Shown: one piece after another, positions 26,140 through 33,088 of the stretch | How positions within the stretch are numbered: the stretch's first letter is position 1 | Layout: every line of letters begins with the position of its first letter | DNA from: Bin127 sp965203505 | Lineage (GTDB): Bacteria; Chloroflexota; Dehalococcoidia; Lucifugimonadales; Lucifugimonadaceae | Assembly: GCA_965203505.1 (NCBI GenBank) | Contig: OZ241880.1 | Location: 2,046,001 to 2,110,000 of the forward strand | Length of the DNA stretch: 64,000 nucleotides | Direction of reading: 5' to 3' | Notes under the pieces: model-generated | Told to the model about the DNA's origin: nothing | What the model saw: the letters and a program-made list of their open reading frames with translations, nothing else | Databases searched by the model: none | Made by a program: the position numbers and the translations under genes

Positions 26140-28641
26140 TCAAGTCACAACTTCGCCAAAAAGTTTCTCGAGATCATAGATTTCTTCCTTAGCACGCCAT
26201 TTGTTACGCATCGCTGCTTCCACTCGTGTACTCACCAACAACCGCTCATCCGTGTCTTCGTGGATCGGAAGAATTAAGTCTCTCCATCGATCTCCAATAT
26301 TTGGCAACGTTGTGTCTATAAATACTTTCGATTCGATTTGGGATTGGACAAATTCACTCGACAGTAAGCCTAGAAGATAGTATGGCGTCAAATTCCATTC
26401 ATTTTCGGGCACCATAATTCTAAGTGTCAAAAGTTCGCGGGTCATTAGGACACGATCATCCCAACGAGATGCCATGGCCACCGTCCCAATTCGATAACTT
26501 CCACGACGCACAAAAATCACATCGCCTTCGCGCGCAGTTTGCTTATTTTTAGTAAATCTATTGAACACATCATCGGGCACCATAGAAGTCGGATCACGAT
26601 ACAGCTCCCAGTTCACTACATCTTTAACTCGAATATATGGGATGTCACCTCGCCCCTTATCCACTGACCTCGGAGAGCCATGACCATCCCACGCACCAAG
26701 TATTTGTTGATCAACCAAATTCCCTAATGTCACACCGATACGTCCAGGCGGAAGCGACGACGGGGATATTAGGCTTTTGTAGTACTGTGGAATCCAGTTT
26801 CCTTTAGAGTGTATCAGGCTCCAGGGTGCACTGAAAGTAAATCTATTTTCAGATGAACTTGGATCGTCCAATTCAGAATGAACTACCGCTAGATCATCCC
26901 ATATTTCGTCTGATCCCAGGCGTATCAATGTTCTACCTTGATGATCATGTCCCATTTCCTCTGGAACACTCAAGACAACATCTCGTGTCTGTAATACTCC
27001 CTTCCTAACAATCAATAAATTCGTCTTGGCATTACAATGGGGTCTAAAAGTGTTGTGTGGTAGATCGATGACTGCCTCGATGCTACCTCGACCAGTGATA
27101 AAATCGCGGATATACTCTAGAGAAGGCGCATGAAAAACTGTTTCCGGTAATACGATAGCTAGCGTACCACCGTCTTTCAACATGTCAAGACACCTTTCAA
27201 TGAACAGAACATAGGGATCCCGCTCAACTGCGTCTTTGGCGAACCATTGTCCAGTCTTCTTATCTTTGGATAACTTATGCCCTAGGTGAAATTGAGCTGA
27301 GTCAGACTTCAATACTCGAGTCTTAGTCCCATACGGCGGATTGGTCAAAACAAAATCAAACTTTTTGAACTGAAAGTTATTTTCTACAAATGTTTGTTTA
27401 GCGATAGCGTTGAACTCATCAGGCTTGTGCAGTGAATTTTCGTGAACAATGTTACTTCGCCCGTCGCCAGCGATTGCCATGTACGCTTTAGCAATCTTCA
27501 CGAGATCAATCTCTTTATCGATCCCATACACTGTACTTGCAGCGACTCGTTGTTTTTGCTGTATCAATTGAGGCGAATCTTTCCATCTTGGATCTTCGTC
27601 CATAATCGCCCAAATGTGCTTCATTCCGTATATCAAAAACCCGCCGGATCCGCATGCAGGGTCACAGATCGTATCATTTGGTTTCGGATCGGCGAGCTTT
27701 ATTGCCAACTGCACTACGCCTCTGGGAGTGAAAAATTCCCCTTTTTCACCTACCAGCTTTGACTCCGCAAACACCTCAAACGCGTCACCAACGACATCTG
27801 CGTCCGTGTCTAGTAGGCTCCCAAGTTCTAACTGACCAACAACCCAAGCCAGCGAACGCGCATCAAGAGTAATCGAATCTTCCTGAGTGAAAACACCGTC
27901 TCGCTCCAAGTCATCGCGAACGCGTTCAAACAACCCCACAACCCGCCTCTTCACTGCTTCTGGGTCTTCGCCTGACTCGGCTCTGAACTCGGGCACACTT
28001 GCCAGATAAGAACGTTCGTCTTCGATCTTAGCGAAAATCAACTTGATCATTTCGCTACCCAACTTTTCGCGTCGGCTGATGTTAGTGTTGGCGTATAACG
28101 TTCTCAGAATCCTCCGAAAGGCCGCCTTTAGCTCTTGACGTCCAAATGGCCTCAGAGAATCTTTTTTGATTCGTCCGACTTCTTGAATCGATTGTCCGCG
28201 AGCGGGGAGGTTGTGTAGATAGTCCTCCAGTATGGCTAGTTGACCGGGCAGCCTACAAACGTAAGCGATATCGTCGCCATTCGTCCAAACTCCCCACTCT
28301 GCCGATGTCGCGGTCATGTATGACTTAAGTTGAGCAATCCCGTCATTGCGATCCTGTCGCTTCGTCTCAATGATTCCGAGAATGTCGCTCGTCGGGTCGC
28401 GACCATCTGGCGACTTGTAGACTACGATATCGGCTTCGTCGGCGTAAAAACCAGCTCCCCGTGGAATTCGAACTCCGATGTCGATCTCAGACTTCCGATA
28501 GCCATAATTTTCGACCAATACCCGTTCGTACTCCTGACGTACGATCTCTTCGGGTTTCGATGAGTTGATCGGTTTCCCTGTTGCGTAATCTGCGCGTGTC
28601 ATTGGGCGTCCAACTACCTTACTAGCGCGTTTTTCCAGCAC
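26140..28641 (-). CDS. Fused restriction-methylation-specificity enzyme (type I-like, single chain)
   Basis: This 833-residue protein joins three type I-like modules. Residues ~30-130 are an HsdR_N-like nuclease with D71 (ADIVVYK) and E92-T-K94 (GIIETKRQ). Residues ~150-560 are an HsdM-like N6-adenine methyltransferase with GEFFTPRGVVQLA, DPACGSGGF (~327) and NPPYG (~432). Residues ~620-833 are a single specificity-type TRD (GNLVDQQILGAWDGHGS, GDVIFVRRGSYRIGTV). No translocase is present, so it should act as a BcgI/type IIG-like enzyme, perhaps as a dimer. The start is GTG at 28641; Met14 at 28602 is an alternative. The gene is visibly more AT-rich than its neighbours, consistent with recent transfer. 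Confidence 0.87.
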   Translation of the reverse strand: MLEKRASKVVGRPMTRADYATGKPINSSKPEEIVRQEYERVLVENYGYRKSEIDIGVRIPRGAGFYADEADIVVYKSPDGRDPTSDILGIIETKRQDRNDGIAQLKSYMTATSAEWGVWTNGDDIAYVCRLPGQLAILEDYLHNLPARGQSIQEVGRIKKDSLRPFGRQELKAAFRRILRTLYANTNISRREKLGSEMIKLIFAKIEDERSYLASVPEFRAESGEDPEAVKRRVVGLFERVRDDLERDGVFTQEDSITLDARSLAWVVGQLELGSLLDTDADVVGDAFEVFAESKLVGEKGEFFTPRGVVQLAIKLADPKPNDTICDPACGSGGFLIYGMKHIWAIMDEDPRWKDSPQLIQQKQRVAASTVYGIDKEIDLVKIAKAYMAIAGDGRSNIVHENSLHKPDEFNAIAKQTFVENNFQFKKFDFVLTNPPYGTKTRVLKSDSAQFHLGHKLSKDKKTGQWFAKDAVERDPYVLFIERCLDMLKDGGTLAIVLPETVFHAPSLEYIRDFITGRGSIEAVIDLPHNTFRPHCNAKTNLLIVRKGVLQTRDVVLSVPEEMGHDHQGRTLIRLGSDEIWDDLAVVHSELDDPSSSENRFTFSAPWSLIHSKGNWIPQYYKSLISPSSLPPGRIGVTLGNLVDQQILGAWDGHGSPRSVDKGRGDIPYIRVKDVVNWELYRDPTSMVPDDVFNRFTKNKQTAREGDVIFVRRGSYRIGTVAMASRWDDRVLMTRELLTLRIMVPENEWNLTPYYLLGLLSSEFVQSQIESKVFIDTTLPNIGDRWRDLILPIHEDTDERLLVSTRVEAAMRNKWRAKEEIYDLEKLFGEVVT

Positions 28642-28660
28642 ATAAGTATCAATTATATGC

Positions 28661-29578
28661 TCAAACCGGCACCCACTTCCGCAGACTAGTGACCTCTCGC
28701 GGCGGGTTCAATTTTGAGCCGGTATTGGTGTAGGAAACCTCTGCGATGTAGACCGCGCCTGTCGAATCGGTTGCGATGCCGTGCGATGCGATGAATTGGT
28801 CGTGGCCTTCTCCGGCAAGCCCTGCGCCGAAGGAGTCGACTTCGTTTAGATCGGTGTCGAGGATGGCGACGCGTTGACCCAGGTTGGGAACACCGCTCTG
28901 CACTTCGGGCGCGCCAGCCTCCGCAACGTAGATTCGATCATCACCGGCCTGTCCATTCGACGTAGCGATTGGACGGTGCATGTGCTTTTGGCCCAAGTAT
29001 TCCCCGTCAAGATCGAAGACCTGGATCCTGAAATTCTCTCGGTCCGCCACTATGACTTTGTCGCCACCCAACAAACAGATGTTGTGCGGCAGGCTAAATT
29101 GCCCATCCATCCAACCCGGCTCGCCCCATGATTTGATGTGGGTACCCTCCGAGTCGAATTTGTGGACGCGCGAGTTGCCGTAGCCGTCCGAAATAAAGAT
29201 GTCACGTGTCTCCGGATGAACCACGATGTCGGTCGGTCGGTTGAACGGATCGCCCTCTTGCCAAGCGGCAGGTTTACCCTTTTCGCCCAACCTAAAGAGC
29301 AGTTCGCCCGAAGGCGTCCGCTTGTCCACGAAGTGGCCATCATCGTCCGCCAAGAATAGATTGTCGTCGTCATCGATGAAGATGCCGTGGGGCCGAACGA
29401 ATTCGCCCTCACCCCACGTCTCGAGGAAGTTCCCGTCGGCATCGAAGATCATCAGCGGCCAATTGCCGCGGTTGAATACGTATACGCGGTCTTCAGAGTC
29501 AACGGCTACCGAAGTAGCCTCTTTGAACGACATCGGGTGTGGGATTTTGGCCCAATATGGAACAGGTTCGTATGGCAT
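28661..29578 (-). CDS. NHL-repeat beta-propeller protein, copy 2
   Basis: This 305-residue propeller is closely related to the gene at 30354 and more distantly to that at 22300. Blades include TSVAVDSEDRVYVFNRGNWP, RPHGIFIDDDDNLFLADDDG, RPTDIVVHPETRDIFISDGY, LPHNICLLGGDKVIVADREN and ASHGIATDSTGAVYIAEVSY. No signal peptide, so probably cytoplasmic. The C-terminus PREVTSLRKWVPV is shared with the copy at 30354. The restriction-modification gene follows after 20 bp on the same strand, apparently inserted downstream of this gene. Function unknown; ligand binding or a lyase-like activity are both conceivable. Confidence 0.86.
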   Translation of the reverse strand: MPYEPVPYWAKIPHPMSFKEATSVAVDSEDRVYVFNRGNWPLMIFDADGNFLETWGEGEFVRPHGIFIDDDDNLFLADDDGHFVDKRTPSGELLFRLGEKGKPAAWQEGDPFNRPTDIVVHPETRDIFISDGYGNSRVHKFDSEGTHIKSWGEPGWMDGQFSLPHNICLLGGDKVIVADRENFRIQVFDLDGEYLGQKHMHRPIATSNGQAGDDRIYVAEAGAPEVQSGVPNLGQRVAILDTDLNEVDSFGAGLAGEGHDQFIASHGIATDSTGAVYIAEVSYTNTGSKLNPPREVTSLRKWVPV

Positions 29579-29669
29579 GGTTTCTGGATCCTCTGTTCAA
29601 ATCGATTTTTGGCTACGATTTTTAAGTGGCGTGACGATTACCGAAATCTAACTCTTTTCGCACTGCGCG

Positions 29670-29813
29670 TTAAGCATCAGAGTTCGCATTCTTCGCCTTG
29701 CCGGCGACTTCGGCTTCCTTCTCCTTCCGCTTCCTAGCATCATCCAGCCAGTTGTAGGCCCGAGCGCCTTCGGTCTTGATAGGGTGTTTTGGTTTCAATG
29801 GTTTCGCGGCCAT
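29670..29813 (-). CDS. Small basic protein (47 aa)
   Basis: This short ORF reads MAAKPLKPKHPIKTEGARAY then a Trp-Leu-Asp-Asp helix and a Lys/Glu/Ala-rich tail (ARKRKEKEAEVAGKAKNANS). GAGGAG lies 6 nt before the ATG, a strong ribosome site, and the gene begins 10 bp after the stop of the upstream membrane-protein gene. The protein is highly charged and probably disordered or a single helix; a nucleic acid- or ribosome-associated role is possible but unproven. Confidence 0.6.
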   Translation of the reverse strand: MAAKPLKPKHPIKTEGARAYNWLDDARKRKEKEAEVAGKAKNANSDA

Positions 29814-29823
29814 GGCTTGCTCC

Positions 29824-30243
29824 TCAAAATTCGCTCGGAACGCAGCTGCAGGCGAAAGCGTCGGCTATCCCCTTTTGATCCAATTTCCGGTACTGATTCA
29901 GTTTACAGGCGACACCCATTGCGCTGACCAGTTTCGCGAAATCCTCGATGTCCTGCGTTGAATGCCACTCGTACCAGGCAAGATGAACGTCCTCTTCGTC
30001 GAATGCTACGCGCACTTCGTTCATCGCAATGATTCCGGCTTCGTTAAAGGAATGTGGGTCTCTGAAATGCTGGCAGTCGTACAGAATTCCATTTACGTTG
30101 CCGATGACCCGCCGGAAGACTTCGCGTTTCGATCTTAGATTTTCTAGTTTGTGTTGCAACCAAACCGCGCCAAAACCGACCGTAACCAACGTACCCGCAG
30201 ATACGCCGATACCCGCTGCTGCCAGCCAATCTGAAGTGCTCAT
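29824..30243 (-). CDS. Membrane-anchored hypothetical protein (139 aa)
   Basis: From MSTSDWLAAAGIGVSAGTLV the protein has one N-terminal TM helix (GIGVSAGTLVTVGFGAVWL), a basic helix (HKLENLRSKREVFRRVIGNV) and a soluble domain of ~90 residues with conserved-looking acidic and Trp residues (VAFDEEDVHLAWYEWHSTQD) and Cys near the C-terminus. The frame continues 22 codons upstream to 30309, but the ATG at 30243 directly precedes the TM helix and is preferred. No family recognised. It probably forms a two-gene unit with the small basic protein downstream. Confidence 0.62.
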   Translation of the reverse strand: MSTSDWLAAAGIGVSAGTLVTVGFGAVWLQHKLENLRSKREVFRRVIGNVNGILYDCQHFRDPHSFNEAGIIAMNEVRVAFDEEDVHLAWYEWHSTQDIEDFAKLVSAMGVACKLNQYRKLDQKGIADAFACSCVPSEF

Positions 30244-30353
30244 GTAACCAACCGTCTCGAAAAGTCTGTGCTGTCTGTTGGAGGTCGATCTTCTCGATCC
30301 GACGCGCACATATTACAACATCAGTTGTATTTTTCGAGACGATTGGCGAAAAT

Positions 30354-31340
30354 TCAGGAACCGTTGACCGGCGCCCACTTCCGAAGGCTCACGATCTCTC
30401 CCAGCGGCGGTTCATCCATGCCGCTGTTCTCCGGGCTGGAGTAGTAGTTCGTGTAGGCGACCTCGGCCACATAGACGTTGCCTTGCGAGTCGGTGCTTAC
30501 GCCATGCGGCGCTGTGAACTGGTCCACACCCATTCCCGGCTGCTCGTTACCGATTCGCTCGATCAGCTGCCCATCTTCCGTCAATACCGCAACACGAGCG
30601 CCGAGGTTGGGCACGCCGCGCTGCACCGCCGGTTGAATCATCTCACCGATGTAGACCTTGTCGTCATCGCCTTTGCCCTGCGTCACCGACATCGGGTGGT
30701 GGATATGCCATTGCTCGACGTACTCCCCGTCAAGCGTGAAGATCTGCACTCTGAAATTCTCGCGGTCCGCAACGATCACCTTGTCATCGCCGAGCATTGA
30801 GATGTTGTGCGGCAGGCTGAAATATCCATCGCCAGTTCCGGGTTCGCCCCACGACTGCATGTGCTTGCCGTCGGGATCGAAGCGATGGACGCGGGAGTTT
30901 CCGTAGCCGTCCGAAACGAACAGTTCCCCGGTATCCGGGTGGATAGCGATGTCGGTCGGACGGTTGAAGTAACCCCCGCCCTGCCACTCGCACGGCTCGT
31001 TTTGCACCCCGATGGTCAGCTGCTCGACGCCTTCCTGGTCGAACTTCCTCACGTAATGCCCGTCGTCATCCACGACGAATATGTTGTCGTCGCCGTCGAT
31101 CTCGATGCCGTGCGGACGCGTCACGGTACCGTGGAGCATAGTTCGGATCAGATCACCTTCAGGGTTGAAGACGCATATCGGGTCAGTGCCCCGATTGAAA
31201 ACGTAGACGTTGTCCTGTGAGTCGACGGCTACCGAGGTGGCGTCGCCGTAGAACGAAGTTCCCATGGGAAGTCTGGGCCATCCGGCGACAGGTTCCCACT
31301 TCAGTCCGTCCGGGTTGCAGATTGATGTTGACGATGCCAT
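30354..31340 (-). CDS. NHL-repeat beta-propeller protein, copy 3
   Basis: This 328-residue propeller is paralogous to the copy at 28661 (shared RPTDIAIHPDTGELFVSDGY-type and VIVADRENFR blades, and C-terminal IVSLRKWAPV). Blades: TSVAVDSQDNVYVFNRGTDP, RPHGIEIDGDDNIFVVDDDG, LPHNISMLGDDKVIVADREN, APHGVSTDSQGNVYVAEVAY. AAGGAG lies 12 nt before the ATG. No signal peptide. The two copies are separated by a two-gene insertion (29670-30243). Role unknown; the persistence of three family members in 9 kb suggests a lineage-specific expansion. Confidence 0.87.
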   Translation of the reverse strand: MASSTSICNPDGLKWEPVAGWPRLPMGTSFYGDATSVAVDSQDNVYVFNRGTDPICVFNPEGDLIRTMLHGTVTRPHGIEIDGDDNIFVVDDDGHYVRKFDQEGVEQLTIGVQNEPCEWQGGGYFNRPTDIAIHPDTGELFVSDGYGNSRVHRFDPDGKHMQSWGEPGTGDGYFSLPHNISMLGDDKVIVADRENFRVQIFTLDGEYVEQWHIHHPMSVTQGKGDDDKVYIGEMIQPAVQRGVPNLGARVAVLTEDGQLIERIGNEQPGMGVDQFTAPHGVSTDSQGNVYVAEVAYTNYYSSPENSGMDEPPLGEIVSLRKWAPVNGS

Positions 31341-31429
31341 GACGATTACGATCTCCTTCTATTTCACCACTCCTACGGAATGCTCACTAGGATACGTTAC
31401 CCAGAGTTGGTGGCGATGGGTTCGAGAAG

Positions 31430-31819
31430 TTATGTAATGCTGCCGAACGCTTCGCTTAGAGACTTGTCAAATGTCATCACCTCGCTGACATCCCTACGGA
31501 GACAGGATGCCATGTGGCAAAGGTCGCGAGCACTCAAACCCGTGAATCGTTCGCGGAGTTGCGAAGCAAGGTCGACGTCCTCTTTTTCCAATGGCCAAAC
31601 TTCCACCACAGTTCTCGCCACCAAACGCATAGCGTCGCTCAGAGCTTCTGACCTTCCAACTGGATGGTATGCGTGTAACAATTCCTGCAAAACCTCGGCC
31701 GACGTGAATAGCCGAGTGCGGTTTCGCTGCGCGTTCAGGAAAAACTTCATCGCATCGTTTTTGTTGGGATGCGCGCGCCCAACCGCGTAAATGAAGACGT
31801 TGGCGTCTACGAACATCAA
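31430..31819 (-). CDS. vapC: PIN-domain toxin (VapC-like)
   Basis: This 129-residue PIN domain begins MMFVDANVFIYAVGRAHPNK (first catalytic Asp in FVDAN), with SAEVLQELLHAY supplying the acidic residue in helix 3, then LSARDLCHMA and the terminal VMTFDKSLSEAFG supplying the remaining Asp residues. VapC toxins are Mg2+-dependent RNases, often cutting tRNA or rRNA. Its ATG overlaps the antitoxin stop by 4 nt, so the pair is coupled. All catalytic acids are present. Confidence 0.87.
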   Translation of the reverse strand: MMFVDANVFIYAVGRAHPNKNDAMKFFLNAQRNRTRLFTSAEVLQELLHAYHPVGRSEALSDAMRLVARTVVEVWPLEKEDVDLASQLRERFTGLSARDLCHMASCLRRDVSEVMTFDKSLSEAFGSIT

Positions 31820-32091
31820 ACGTCAGGGAGGCCTTGGGAGCGTGATTCGTTGATGACCTTCAGATGCTCCTCCCAATCCGGTTCACGACCAGGCCCTGCA
31901 CGTTCGTCACACATACGGAAGAACTCTCGCATCTCCTCTTCCGACTTGAACTTTTGGTCTTTTTGTGACCGTTCCAAGCGCTCGCTTGCCGCCGCGCGCA
32001 GCCAAGCGCTCAAAGACAGCCCTTCGCTCCGCGCCTGATGGACAAATTGATACTTTTCCGCGTCGGGTATTACCAGTTGTACTCTTGCCAT
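31816..32091 (-). CDS. vapB: Ribbon-helix-helix antitoxin (VapB-like)
   Basis: This 91-residue protein has an N-terminal strand MARVQLVIPDAEKYQFVHQA and the helices LSLSAWLRAAASERLERSQK, typical of ribbon-helix-helix DNA-binding antitoxins; the acidic C-terminal half (EEEMREFFRMCDERAGPGRE) would bind and block the PIN toxin. A perfect inverted repeat lies 26 bp upstream and is the likely autoregulatory operator. Antitoxin-first order and coupled start fit VapBC. Confidence 0.85.
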   Translation of the reverse strand: MARVQLVIPDAEKYQFVHQARSEGLSLSAWLRAAASERLERSQKDQKFKSEEEMREFFRMCDERAGPGREPDWEEHLKVINESRSQGLPDV

Positions 32092-32116
32092 AGCCGATGC
32101 CTCATTGCAGATGTGT

Positions 32117-32137
32117 ATGTGTATGATTATTACACAT
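32117..32137. promoter_or_regulatory. Palindromic operator upstream of vapBC-like pair
   Basis: A perfect inverted repeat of ATGTGTA and TACACAT separated by 7 bp, 26 bp upstream of the antitoxin start, overlapping further GTGTATG half-sites. This is the expected position for binding by a ribbon-helix-helix antitoxin tetramer. Confidence 0.65.
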
Positions 32138-32191
32138 CATTTGGCTGCGTTGAACTGGAAGTTCATCCGCAACCTTTAGTCGGGCACTAGC

Positions 32192-32905
32192 CTAAGCCGA
32201 ATTAAGCCACGCCGCCCACTGATCCGGCAACCATTGGACCATGTTGATGCTGCGCTCAACGTCCTCTGTCAACAACCTACCCTTGGCGTGCACCGTGTCT
32301 CGGACCCTTTGCTCAGCCGCGCGCACATCAGGGTGATTCGGATCGCCGACAATCCCCATCGATTGTGCCAAGTCATTCGAGCCGAACGCTATTAAGTCGA
32401 TGCCTTCGACCTCCAGGATCTCGTCGATGGTAGCGACTCCGTTGGACGTCTCGATCTGCGCTGCGACAGTTACCTGCTCGTTGAATCCCGCCATGTAGTC
32501 GGGCGAAGAATCCCCGGCCATACCGTACTGCCTGCCACGCGACGTACCGAAACTCCGCTCTCCGATCGGCCCGAACCTCGACGCCTTCGCAATCTGCTGC
32601 GCTTGATCCGCATTGTCAACGTGCGGGCACAGAATACCCATCAATCCCCGGTCGAAAGCTCTTAATATAGTATCGGTCTCAGTATTCGGAATCCGTGCAG
32701 TGCACGTCATCCCGAATATTTCACCGGCACGACACATGTCCTCAACATCGTTCCAATCGAAAACCCCGTGCTCCATATCTAGATGCAGCACGTCAAAACC
32801 TGCATGACCCGCCATCTCAGCCAATGCCGGCGCAGGAAACGTAAACGTAATTGCATTGACCTTTGTCCCTGAGTTAATCGCTGCTCGTATCTTGCTCGTG
32901 CGCAT
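32192..32905 (-). CDS. HpcH/HpaI-family aldolase
   Basis: About 237 residues from MRTSKIRAAINSGTKVNAIT. It shows the class II aldolase core: AGFDVLHLDMEHGVFDW (substrate-binding region), the metal-site glutamate in AAQIETSNGVATIDEIL and IDLIAFGSNDLAQSMG. These enzymes cleave or condense 2-oxo acids with aldehydes using a divalent metal; 4-hydroxy-2-oxoheptanedioate and 2-dehydro-3-deoxyglucarate aldolases belong here. Some residues differ from well-studied members, so the substrate is open. The frame extends 16 codons upstream to a TTG at 32953, but the ATG at 32905 matches the family start. Confidence 0.87.
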   Translation of the reverse strand: MRTSKIRAAINSGTKVNAITFTFPAPALAEMAGHAGFDVLHLDMEHGVFDWNDVEDMCRAGEIFGMTCTARIPNTETDTILRAFDRGLMGILCPHVDNADQAQQIAKASRFGPIGERSFGTSRGRQYGMAGDSSPDYMAGFNEQVTVAAQIETSNGVATIDEILEVEGIDLIAFGSNDLAQSMGIVGDPNHPDVRAAEQRVRDTVHAKGRLLTEDVERSINMVQWLPDQWAAWLNSA

Positions 32906-33088
32906 AATCCATTGACCCCGTTTTTCGGTTAGTAGTTCTTCATGAGTTACCAAAGTTTACACGCCGAATTCACCAAAACCCTCCGCTGTCCGCCGTCGAG
33001 ATGACGGGTTACGCCACCAACGTCGAATCGTCCTGTGGTGGACCGGGCAACCATGTACGACTAGAAATCTCTTAAACCGCCCGGCAAG

